A DNA stretch of 5,439 nucleotides from NCBI GenBank assembly GCA_031177735.1, contig JAPSKJ010000172.1:1-5439 (forward strand), given 5' to 3'. The notes beneath the pieces were generated by a model that was not told where the DNA came from, ran no database searches, and was given only the letters and a program-made list of their open reading frames with translations. How positions within the stretch are numbered: the stretch's first letter is position 1; every line of letters begins with the position of its first letter. Positions 1-5,425 of this stretch are shown here, one piece after another. The stretch is from Nocardioides sp. Lineage in GTDB: Bacteria > Actinomycetota > Actinomycetes > Propionibacteriales > Nocardioidaceae. The position numbers and the translations under genes are program-made.

Positions 1-43
1 GATCACTGACAAAATTGTCAGAATCCATTGTCAAAGAAACCAT

Positions 44-62
44 CAACACCTCAGAGGTGTCG
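44..62 (-). repeat. Leader stem-loop
   Basis: The minus strand CGACACC-TCTGA-GGTGTTG folds into a 7-bp stem with one G-U pair and a 5-nt loop. Two copies of the palindrome GTCGAC flank this region (59-64 and 85-90) and could pair with each other instead, so alternative folds of the leader are possible. A third short stem, TGACA/TGTCA, lies at 7-20. These probably belong to the fold that presents pre-16S RNA for processing (inference). Confidence 0.5.
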
Positions 63-97
63 ACGGGGCATAACAAACTAATTCGTCGACTATATGA

Positions 98-116
98 CAC
101 ACTGTTGAGTTCTCAA
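98..116 (-). promoter_or_regulatory. rRNA antitermination/processing box (boxA-boxC-like)
   Basis: The minus strand reads TTGAGAACTCAACAGTGTG, the strongly conserved actinobacterial rRNA-leader motif. Its first 12 bases form a near-palindrome, TTGAG-AA-CTCAA. In mycobacteria this leader region is linked to Nus-dependent antitermination of rRNA transcription. The match is direct; assigning boxA or boxC to particular bases is inference. Confidence 0.75.
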
Positions 117-138
117 GAATCACACGCGCACTTCGCTC

Positions 139-150
139 GGCCTCTCGACC
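139..150 (-). promoter_or_regulatory. Small GNRA-loop hairpin, boxB-like candidate
   Basis: The minus strand reads GGTC-GAGA-GGCC: a 4-bp stem (one G-U pair) closed by a GAGA loop of the GNRA class. It sits between the predicted transcription start and the conserved TTGAGAACTCAA box, where a boxB hairpin would be expected in a rRNA leader. The stem is short, so the call is tentative. Confidence 0.35.
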
Positions 151-171
151 TCGCTCCGGGCAACCTGCAAA

Positions 172-200
172 AACTTACCGGACCGCTTCCTCCGCGTCAA
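172..200 (-). promoter_or_regulatory. SigA/HrdB-type promoter of the rRNA operon
   Basis: On the minus strand TTGACG (200-195) and TAAGTT (177-172) are separated by exactly 17 nt, a near-consensus primary sigma-factor promoter. Seven bases downstream begins GTTGCCC, which resembles the GGGTTGCCCC that follows the -10 box at mycobacterial rRNA promoters. Transcription should start near 165-163. The promoter points toward the window's left edge, into the rRNA leader. Confidence 0.8.
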
Positions 201-319
201 CTCGGCGTGTAGCCGGTCTTCTGCGAGGCTCTTCGGAGCCGGTGCCGTCGCATCCGACTCCTCGGACCTTGTGGGCTGATGCCCCGGTGTGGGAGCCGCT
301 CGCGGCGACAGGAAGAACA
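201..319. other. Non-coding spacer between mpg and the rRNA promoter
   Basis: No supported gene here. It holds the downstream arm of the inverted repeat (278-287) and a compact stem at 227-240. On the plus strand that stem reads GGCTC-TTCG-GAGCC, a 5-bp stem with a UUCG loop; on the minus strand the loop is CGAA. Neither strand has a T-run beside it, so it is at most a weak terminator candidate. I see no second promoter and no AT-rich UP-like element upstream of the -35 box. Confidence 0.5.
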
Positions 320-343
320 TTACATCGAGGTGTCCGGGGCATC
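278..343 (-). repeat. 10-bp inverted repeat spanning the mpg stop; possible transcript-end hairpin
   Basis: The plus strand reads GATGCCCCGG at 278-287 and its exact complement CCGGGGCATC at 334-343, with 46 nt between. The right arm lies in the last mpg codons and the left arm after the stop. Inside the loop, GCCGC (295-299) and GCGGC (302-306) can form a second short stem. As RNA this could be a long GC-rich stem at the end of the arg-mpg message. There is no U-run after it, so I do not call it an intrinsic terminator. Confidence 0.45.
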
Positions 344-982
344 AAATCGGGGTACGTCCTGGGGCCGCGGAGGTGTCGAGCGCGGCTCCAGGCGCTTCGC
401 CGGCCGGTACGCCGACACCGTCGGATCCCCCGTGATCCAGAACCGCCACGGCCGTTCCGGTGCGCCACGCAGCCCGACGCGTGGACCCGTCGAGACGTGC
501 TCGGCCGGCTGGCCGAGCTCGAGGCGGATCGCGCCGGTGCGCAGGTCCGTGCCCCCGTGACGCAGCTCGATGCCCATCGCCCGGCACAAGCGCGCCGGAC
601 CCCGCGCGAGGTCGCGGTCGGAGGAGCCGGGGCGTCGCAGTCGGGCGGTCTCGATGCCGTCGACGACCTCACCGGCGCGGAGCAGGATCCCGCTCGCGTG
701 GCCCTCCGGCTCGACGACCACGTTGGCACACACGTGCATCCCGTAGGTGAAGTAGGTGTAGAGGTGCCCCCCCGGACCGAACATCACGGCGTTGCGGGCG
801 GTCTTCCCCCGGTAGCCGTGCGAGCCGGGGTCGTCAGCGCCGGCGTACGCCTCCACCTCGGTCAGCCGCACCGCCACCGGGCCGTGCCGCAGCACCGAGC
901 CGAGCAGGCGGGGCGCGGCTTGCCCGACCGGGAGTGCGAGCACCTCCTCCAGAGCGGTGATCGCACGCGTCGTCTCGTCCAT
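320..982 (-). CDS. mpg: 3-methyladenine DNA glycosylase, AAG/MPG family
   Basis: Base-excision repair enzyme that removes alkylated or deaminated purines such as 3-methyladenine and hypoxanthine from DNA. The product has 220 residues from ATG 982, or 221 from the adjacent GTG at 985. Counting from the ATG, VRLTEVEAYAG (38-48) holds the catalytic Glu44 and Tyr46, matching human AAG Glu125 and Tyr127. His55 lies in GSHGYRG at the spacing of human His136. RNAVMFGPGGHLYTYFTYGMH (from 63) and ILLRAGE (99-105) are also family hallmarks, as is the ending RFWITGDPTVSAYR (180-193). About 26 proline/arginine-rich residues follow that usual end and look non-domain. No good Shine-Dalgarno precedes the start. 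The 32-nt gap after argH suggests co-transcription with the arginine genes, with no functional link implied. Confidence 0.94.
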   Translation of the reverse strand: MDETTRAITALEEVLALPVGQAAPRLLGSVLRHGPVAVRLTEVEAYAGADDPGSHGYRGKTARNAVMFGPGGHLYTYFTYGMHVCANVVVEPEGHASGILLRAGEVVDGIETARLRRPGSSDRDLARGPARLCRAMGIELRHGGTDLRTGAIRLELGQPAEHVSTGPRVGLRGAPERPWRFWITGDPTVSAYRPAKRLEPRSTPPRPQDVPRFDAPDTSM

Positions 983-1014
983 CACACGGCCACTGTGACC
1001 AGAAGCGCCGCGGT

Positions 1015-2466
1015 TCAGCCCAGCGAGGCGCGGTACGTCGCCGACCGCTCCCTCAGCTCGGCCAGCTGCTCGCGCACCCGCTCGGGCGCGGTGCCGCCGC
1101 GGCCGCTGCGTGAGGCGACGGACCCCTCGGCGGTCAGGACCAGGCGGACCTGCGGCGTGAGCGCCGGCGAGATCGCCGCGAACTCCTCGTCGGTGAGGTC
1201 GGCGAGCTCCACGCCGCGCGCCTCGGCGGCGCGCACGCAGGCACCGGCGAGCTCATGGGCGACCCGGAACGGCGTGCCCTCGCGCACCAGCCACTCCGCG
1301 ATGTCGGTGGCCAGCGAGAAACCCTGCGGCGCGAGCTCGGCCATCCGGTCGGTGTTGTAGACCAGGGTGGCGACCTGCCCGGTGAAGGCGGGCAGCAGCA
1401 CCTCGAGGGTGTCCAGGGAGTCGAAGACCGGCTCCTTGTCCTCCTGCAGGTCACGGTTGTAGGCCAGCGGCAGCGCCTTGAGCGTGGTGAGCAGCCCGGT
1501 CAGGTTGCCGACCAGGCGCCCGGCCTTGCCGCGGGCCAGCTCGGAGATGTCGGGGTTCTTCTTCTGCGGCATGATCGAGGAGCCGGTGGACCAGGAGTCG
1601 TGCAGGGTGATGAAGTCGAACTCCTTGGTCGCCCAGAGGATGATCTCCTCGGCGATGCGGCTCACGTCGACGCCGATCTGGGCGCACACGAAGGCGAACT
1701 CCGCGACGAAGTCGCGGGAGGCGGTGCCGTCGATGGAGTTGGCCGTCGAGCCGGTGAACCCGAGCTCGCGGGCCACCAGCTGGGGGTCGAGTCCCAGGCT
1801 CTGGCCGGCGAGCGCGCCGCTGCCGTAGGGCGAGTCGGAGACGACCCGGTCGTGCCAGTCGCCGAGCCGGTCGACGTCGCGCAGCAGCGCCCAGCCGTGC
1901 GCGAGGAGGTGGTGCGAGAGCAGCACCGGTTGCGCGTGCTGCAGGTGGGTGCGCCCGGGCATGATCGCGCCGAGGTGCGTCTCGGCCTGCGCAGCCAACG
2001 CCTCGACCAGGTCGAGGACGAGCCGGGCCAGGACGCGACGGTGGTCGAGCAGGTAGGACCGGAACAGCGTGGCGATCTGGTCGTTGCGCGACCGGCCGGC
2101 GCGCAGCTTGCCACCGATCTCCGGGCCGACCTCCTCGATGAGCAGGCGCTCGAGCGCGCCGTGGACGTCCTCGTCGGAGACGGCCGGCTGCAGCGCCCCG
2201 GAGGTGTAGCGCTCCGCGAGCACGTCCAGCCCCCGGTGGAGCTCCAGCTCCTCCTCGGCGCTCAGCAGCCCGGCAGCGCCCAGCGCCTTGGCGTGGGCGT
2301 GCGACCCGGCGATGTCGTAGAGCGCGAGCCGCCAGTCGAAGTGGGTCGACCGGGACAGCGCCTCCAGCTCGGGTGAGGGCCCGCCCGCGAAGCGGCCGCC
2401 CCACAGCTTGCCCTCCCCCGTCGTGGACGCCGGGGTCGCTCCGGTCCGCTCCGTCAGCTCGCTCAT
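1015..2466 (-). CDS. argH: Argininosuccinate lyase
   Basis: Cytosolic homotetrameric lyase of the fumarase/aspartase superfamily that splits argininosuccinate into arginine and fumarate, the final step of the pathway. The 483-residue product is near the family length of about 460-480. Signatures in order are LWGGRF (21-26), GRSRNDQIAT (124-133), GRTHLQHAQP (171-180, containing the Thr-His pair that helps bind substrate), the mobile catalytic loop GSSIMPQKKNP (295-305, with the catalytic serine) and RDLQEDKEPVFDS (338-350). No key residue appears lost. The ATG shares its A with the argG TGA (TGATG) and has no close Shine-Dalgarno, so initiation probably depends on ribosomes finishing argG. The roughly 20-residue leader before LWGGRF is low in complexity and is not a signal peptide. 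The mpg gene follows after 32 nt. Confidence 0.97.
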   Translation of the reverse strand: MSELTERTGATPASTTGEGKLWGGRFAGGPSPELEALSRSTHFDWRLALYDIAGSHAHAKALGAAGLLSAEEELELHRGLDVLAERYTSGALQPAVSDEDVHGALERLLIEEVGPEIGGKLRAGRSRNDQIATLFRSYLLDHRRVLARLVLDLVEALAAQAETHLGAIMPGRTHLQHAQPVLLSHHLLAHGWALLRDVDRLGDWHDRVVSDSPYGSGALAGQSLGLDPQLVARELGFTGSTANSIDGTASRDFVAEFAFVCAQIGVDVSRIAEEIILWATKEFDFITLHDSWSTGSSIMPQKKNPDISELARGKAGRLVGNLTGLLTTLKALPLAYNRDLQEDKEPVFDSLDTLEVLLPAFTGQVATLVYNTDRMAELAPQGFSLATDIAEWLVREGTPFRVAHELAGACVRAAEARGVELADLTDEEFAAISPALTPQVRLVLTAEGSVASRSGRGGTAPERVREQLAELRERSATYRASLG

Positions 2467-3896
2467 CAGTCGGTCCCGAACTCCATGGCGGCCCCCTCGA
2501 GGGCAGCCTCTTCCTCGCCGGTCAGCTCGGGGTTGTCGGCGATCCGCTCGGCGCCGCCCGCCTCGAGCTCCCCGTAGAGGGTGCCGTGCTCGACCAGCAC
2601 CTGGCCCTGGTCGAGCGGCTGGGCGGCGTACATCTCGAGCTTGGCCCGGGAGTCGGCGATGTCGAGGTTGCGCATGGTCAGCTGGCCGATCCGGTCCATC
2701 GGGCCGAATGCGGCGTTCTCGGTGCGCTCCATCGAGAGCTTCTCGGGGTGGTAGGAGAACGCCGGGCCGTCGGTGGCGAGCACGGTGTAGTCCTCGCCGC
2801 GACGCAGGCGCAGGGTCACCTCGCCGGTGACGAGGGAGGCGATCCAGCGCAGGATCGACTCGCGCAGCATCAGCGCCTGCGGGTCCAGCCACCGGCCCTC
2901 GTAGAGCAGCCGGCCGAGGCGACGACCCTCGGAGTGGTAGATCGCGATGGTGTCCTCGTTGTGGATGGCGTTGAGCAGCCGCTCGTAGGCGATCCACAGC
3001 AGCGCCATGCCGGGCGCCTCGTAGACGCCGCGCGACTTCGCCTCGATGATCCGGTTCTCGATCTGGTCGGACATGCCGAGCCCGTGCCGGCCGCCGATGG
3101 CGTTGGCCTCCAGCACCAGGGCGACCGAGTCGTCGTACGTCGTGCCGTTGATCGCCACCGGACGCCCCGCCTCGAAGCGGATGGTGACGTCCTCGGTCGG
3201 GATCTCGACCGACGGGTCCCAGAACTTCACGCCCATGATCGGCTCGACGACCTCCAGGGACACGTCGAGGTGCTCCAGCGTCTTCGCCTCGTGGGTGGCG
3301 CCCCAGATGTTGGCGTCGGTGGAGTAGGCCTTCTCCTTGCTGTCGCGGTAGGGCAGGCCGTGCTCGGTGAGCCACTGGCTCATCTCGGCGCGGCCGCCCA
3401 GCTCGGTGACGAACTCGGCGTCGAGCCAGGGCTTGTAGATGCGCAGTGCCGGGTTGGCCAGCAGCCCGTAGCGGTAGAAACGCTCGATGTCGTTGCCCTT
3501 GAAGGTCGAACCGTCGCCCCAGATGTCGACGCCGTCCTCGTGCATCGCGCGGACCAGCTTGGTGCCGGTGACCGCGCGGCCCAGCGGCGTGGTGTTGAAG
3601 TAGGCGCGGCCGCCGGACCGGATGTGGAAGGCGCCGCAGGCGAGGGCGGCCAGGCCCTCCTCGACCAGCTCGCGCCGGCAGTCCACGGCACGCGCGATCT
3701 CGGCGCCGTACTGCAGCGCGCGGGCCGGCACGCCGGAGATGTCGGGCTCGTCGTACTGCCCGATGTCGGCGGTGTAGGTGCACGGGATCGCGCCCTTGTC
3801 GCGCATCCAGGCGACGGCCACGGACGTGTCCAGCCCTCCCGAGAAGGCGATGCCGACACGTTCTCCCTGGGGCAGGGAGGTCAGGACCTTGCTCAC
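2466..3896 (-). CDS. argG: Argininosuccinate synthase, long E. coli-like (type 2) form
   Basis: Cytosolic ATP-dependent ligase that condenses citrulline and aspartate to argininosuccinate, releasing AMP and pyrophosphate. The 476-residue product has the N-type ATP pyrophosphatase loop SGGLDTS (19-25), followed by CGAFH (87-91), YFNTTPLGRAVTGT (99-112), DIWGDGSTFKGNDIERFYRYG (from 124), STDANIWGATHEAK (192-205), GGRHGLGMSDQIENRIIEAKS (from 268) and YEAPGMALL (292-300). These match recalled E. coli ArgG closely, not the roughly 400-residue type 1 enzyme of M. tuberculosis. About 30 extra acidic residues end the protein beyond the E. coli length. Start: a GTG 7 nt after the argR stop, with a good Shine-Dalgarno. 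The frame is open further upstream, but that stretch lies opposite argR's repeat tail and gives low-complexity sequence, so I excluded it. The stop overlaps the argH start as TGATG. Confidence 0.97.
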   Translation of the reverse strand: MSKVLTSLPQGERVGIAFSGGLDTSVAVAWMRDKGAIPCTYTADIGQYDEPDISGVPARALQYGAEIARAVDCRRELVEEGLAALACGAFHIRSGGRAYFNTTPLGRAVTGTKLVRAMHEDGVDIWGDGSTFKGNDIERFYRYGLLANPALRIYKPWLDAEFVTELGGRAEMSQWLTEHGLPYRDSKEKAYSTDANIWGATHEAKTLEHLDVSLEVVEPIMGVKFWDPSVEIPTEDVTIRFEAGRPVAINGTTYDDSVALVLEANAIGGRHGLGMSDQIENRIIEAKSRGVYEAPGMALLWIAYERLLNAIHNEDTIAIYHSEGRRLGRLLYEGRWLDPQALMLRESILRWIASLVTGEVTLRLRRGEDYTVLATDGPAFSYHPEKLSMERTENAAFGPMDRIGQLTMRNLDIADSRAKLEMYAAQPLDQGQVLVEHGTLYGELEAGGAERIADNPELTGEEEAALEGAAMEFGTD

Positions 3897-3914
3897 GTGT
3901 TTCCTACTCCTCTT
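3897..3914 (-). promoter_or_regulatory. argG ribosome binding site inside the end of argR
   Basis: The minus strand reads GAAGAGGAGTAGGAAACAC directly before the argG GTG (the last C is position 3897). The purine-rich Shine-Dalgarno sequence is made by the last ArgR codons (Glu-Glu-Glu) and its TAG stop, with AGGA about six bases before the GTG. This supports GTG 3896 as the argG start and implies translational coupling of argR and argG. Confidence 0.65.
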
Positions 3915-4491
3915 CGCTGCTGCTGCTGTGGTCGGTGGTGTGGTCGGTGGTGTGGCCGTCTGTGTGGCCGTCGGTGTGGTCGGTGTGGTCGGCGAGCGCG
4001 AGGAAGCGGCGCACCAGGTCGTCACCGCCCTGCGGGTCGCGGCCGATCACGAGCACCGTGTCGTCGCCGGCGATCGTGCCGAGGATGTCGGGGAACTCGG
4101 CCTTGTCGAAGGCGGAGGCGAGGAACTGGGCGGCTCCGGGCGGGGTGCGCAGCACGACGAGGTTGGCGCTGGCCTCGGCGCTGACCAGGAGCTCCTGGCA
4201 CAGCCGGGCGAGCCGGTGCCGCGTGGCGGTGGACTCCCCCGGTGCGACCGCCCGGCGGTCACCGCCCTCGCCCGGAACCGCGTAGACCAGCGCCCCGGAG
4301 GCGCCGCGCACCTTGACGGCGTCCAGCTCGACCAGGTCGCGGGACAGGGTCGCCTGGGTGACCTGGACACCGCGGCCGGCGAGCAGGTCGGCGAGCTCGC
4401 TCTGGGAGCGCACCTCGTGGCCGCCCACCAGCTCGACGATCAGCTGGTGACGGGCGTTCTTCGTGGTGGGCCGCAGCGCCTGCTCGGTCAT
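3904..4491 (-). CDS. argR: Arginine repressor ArgR with a His/Asp/Thr-rich C-terminal tail
   Basis: Arginine-responsive DNA-binding repressor. In the family it forms hexamers and, with L-arginine bound, binds ARG boxes upstream of arginine genes. The N-terminal winged helix spans about residues 10-75, with SQSELADLL (29-37) and the recognition-helix signature VTQATLSRDL (44-53). The C-terminal oligomerisation and arginine-binding domain carries GTIAGDDT (138-145); Asp143-Asp144 match the aspartates that contact arginine in E. coli ArgR. The core ends near residue 167, as in ordinary ArgR proteins of about 150-170 residues. A further 28 residues follow, with His at 169, 172, 176, 180, 184 and 188, then SSSSEEE. 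The tail is encoded by a 12-bp tandem repeat. Start: ATG 7 nt after the argF stop, with GAGG overlapping that stop. No ARG box is evident in the window; the operator is expected upstream of argC. Confidence 0.96.
   Translation of the reverse strand: MTEQALRPTTKNARHQLIVELVGGHEVRSQSELADLLAGRGVQVTQATLSRDLVELDAVKVRGASGALVYAVPGEGGDRRAVAPGESTATRHRLARLCQELLVSAEASANLVVLRTPPGAAQFLASAFDKAEFPDILGTIAGDDTVLVIGRDPQGGDDLVRRFLALADHTDHTDGHTDGHTTDHTTDHSSSSEEE
3928..3993 (-). repeat. In-frame 12-bp tandem repeat in the 3' end of argR
   Basis: Read on the plus strand, four 12-bp units follow each other: GTGGTCGGTGGT twice (3928-3951), GTGGCCGTCTGT (3952-3963) and GTGGCCGTCGGT (3964-3975). Two 9-bp variants, GTGGTCGGT and GTGGTCGGC, complete the array to 3993. 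In the argR frame each 12-bp unit encodes a four-residue period of the type D-H-T-T or D-G-H-T, which places histidines four residues apart. The units are multiples of three, so gain or loss of a copy would lengthen or shorten the tail without breaking argR. Slipped-strand expansion is the likely origin (inference). Confidence 0.85.
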
Positions 4492-4498
4492 GACAGCC

Positions 4499-5425
4499 TC
4501 AGCCCTGCTCCAGCAGGAAGGCGATCACGGCCTTCTGCGCGTGGCGTCGGTTCTCGGCCTCGTCCCAGACCACGCTGCGTGGGCCGTCGATGACCGAGGC
4601 GGCGATCTCCTTGCCGCGGTACGCCGGGAGGCAGTGCATCACGATCGCGTCGTCGGCCGCGTGAGCCATGAGCTCCTCGGTCACCTGGTAGGGCGCGAAG
4701 ACGGCCAGCCGCGCGGCGGCCTCCTCCTCCCTGCCCATCGACACCCAGGTGTCGGTGACGACGACGTCCGCTCCGGCCACCGCGGCGACCGGGTCCTGCT
4801 CCCAGCGCGCCGAGCCACCCGTCTCGGCGCCGATCTTCGCGGCGGCGGCGAACATGTCCTCCCCCGGCGCGTAGCCCTCCGGCGCTCCGATGACGACGTG
4901 CATGCCGGCGGTGGCCCCGGCCAGCAGCCAGGAGTTGCCCATGTTGCAGGCGCCGTCACCGACGAACGCCACACGCAGCCCGGCCAGGTCACCGCCCTTG
5001 TGCTCCCGGATGGTGAGCAGGTCGGCGATGAGCTGGCAGGGATGGAAGTCGTCGGTCAGCGCGTTGACGACGGGCACGCCGCTGAAGGCGGCCATCTCCT
5101 CGATCTTGGCCTGCTCGAAGGTGCGCCAGACGATCACCGATGCCTGGCGTCCAAGGACGCGCGCGACGTCGGCGACCGACTCGCGCACGCCGATGCCGGC
5201 GAGCTTGCCGTCGACCAGCATCGGGTGGCCGCCGAGCTCGGCGATGCCCGCCGCGAAGGACGACTGCGTGCGCAGCGTGGGCTTGTCGTAGATCGTCGCG
5301 ACGGTGCGCGGGCCGGCGAGCGGCTTGGCGCCGAACGGGTCGGCCTTGAGCTGCGCCGCCAGGTCGAGGACCCGGCGCTGCTCGGCCGGCGTGAGGTCGT
5401 CGTCGCGGAGGAAGCTGCGGGCCAT
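4499..5425 (-). CDS. argF: Ornithine carbamoyltransferase, arginine biosynthesis
   Basis: Cytosolic enzyme that joins carbamoyl phosphate and ornithine to give citrulline, step six of arginine synthesis. The 308-residue product has the usual OTC length. Visible motifs are the carbamoyl-phosphate loop KPTLRT (48-53), WRTF (100-103), HPCQ (128-131), GDGACNM (156-162), the ornithine-binding loop DTWVSMG (225-231) and the catalytic HCLP (264-267). The SMG loop and gene context separate it from aspartate carbamoyltransferase. The loop is unusual: the common STRTR or SLRTR reads TLRTQ here. Start: a GTG at 5428 and an ATG at 5425 are adjacent. I chose the ATG because GGAG lies 7 nt before it and it overlaps a TGA as TGATG; using the GTG adds one residue. 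argR follows after 7 nt. An anabolic role is inferred from the operon. Confidence 0.96.
   Translation of the reverse strand: MARSFLRDDDLTPAEQRRVLDLAAQLKADPFGAKPLAGPRTVATIYDKPTLRTQSSFAAGIAELGGHPMLVDGKLAGIGVRESVADVARVLGRQASVIVWRTFEQAKIEEMAAFSGVPVVNALTDDFHPCQLIADLLTIREHKGGDLAGLRVAFVGDGACNMGNSWLLAGATAGMHVVIGAPEGYAPGEDMFAAAAKIGAETGGSARWEQDPVAAVAGADVVVTDTWVSMGREEEAAARLAVFAPYQVTEELMAHAADDAIVMHCLPAYRGKEIAASVIDGPRSVVWDEAENRRHAQKAVIAFLLEQG

Larger units (their letters stand above)
1..165 (-). ncRNA. 5' leader of an rRNA operon, upstream of 16S rRNA (partial)
   Basis: From the promoter to the left edge the minus strand loses coding character, becomes AT-richer and carries conserved actinobacterial pre-rRNA elements in the expected order: GTTGCCC at the start, then TTGAGAACTCAACAGTGTG, then ATGCCCCG, then TTTTGTCAG near the edge. 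From memory, the M. tuberculosis rrn leader has close counterparts of all four (GTTGCCCC, TTGAGAACTCAATAGTGTG, ATGCCCCG, TTTTGTCAG). The 16S gene is therefore expected just beyond position 1; none of its mature sequence is present. A 16S-23S spacer can carry a similar box, but the promoter just upstream and the mpg gene before it argue for the operon's 5' end. Confidence 0.82.

Noticed and set aside
29..34. TTGACA on the minus strand as a second rRNA promoter -35 box
   Set aside because: No acceptable -10 hexamer follows at 16-18 nt within the window, and it lies inside the leader after the antitermination box.
15..212. 65-residue plus-strand frame at the left edge
   Set aside because: It lies entirely over the rRNA promoter and leader on the other strand, has no ribosome binding site, and shows no recognisable family.
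227..240. GGCTC-TTCG-GAGCC hairpin as an intrinsic terminator
   Set aside because: The stem is only 5 bp and no T-run follows on either strand; noted inside the spacer entry but not called a terminator.
981..997. TCACA-N7-TGTGA palindrome between argH and mpg, suggestive of a CRP-like operator
   Set aside because: The half sites are in the inverse orientation to a CRP site (TGTGA-N6-TCACA) and only five bases long; there is no promoter next to it.
3928..3993. CRISPR-like array
   Set aside because: The units are 9-12 bp direct tandem copies without spacers and are in frame within argR.
3897..4025. Upstream extension of ArgG by 43 residues
   Set aside because: The extension reads the argR repeat out of frame and gives Thr/Pro low-complexity sequence. 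The GTG at 3896 has a proper ribosome binding site and aligns with the normal ArgG N-terminus.
2373..4184. 603-residue plus-strand open frame opposite argG, argH and argR, with smaller plus-strand frames at 242-1360 and 1255-2376
   Set aside because: Such long frames are a by-product of high GC third-position bias on the opposite strand. The translations are low in complexity, match no family I know, and lie opposite genes with clear catalytic motifs.
3778..4593. Plus-strand frame with a hydrophobic Val/Gly stretch resembling a membrane segment
   Set aside because: The hydrophobic run is simply the reverse reading of the argR tandem repeat (3928-3993); the rest is antisense to argR and argG.
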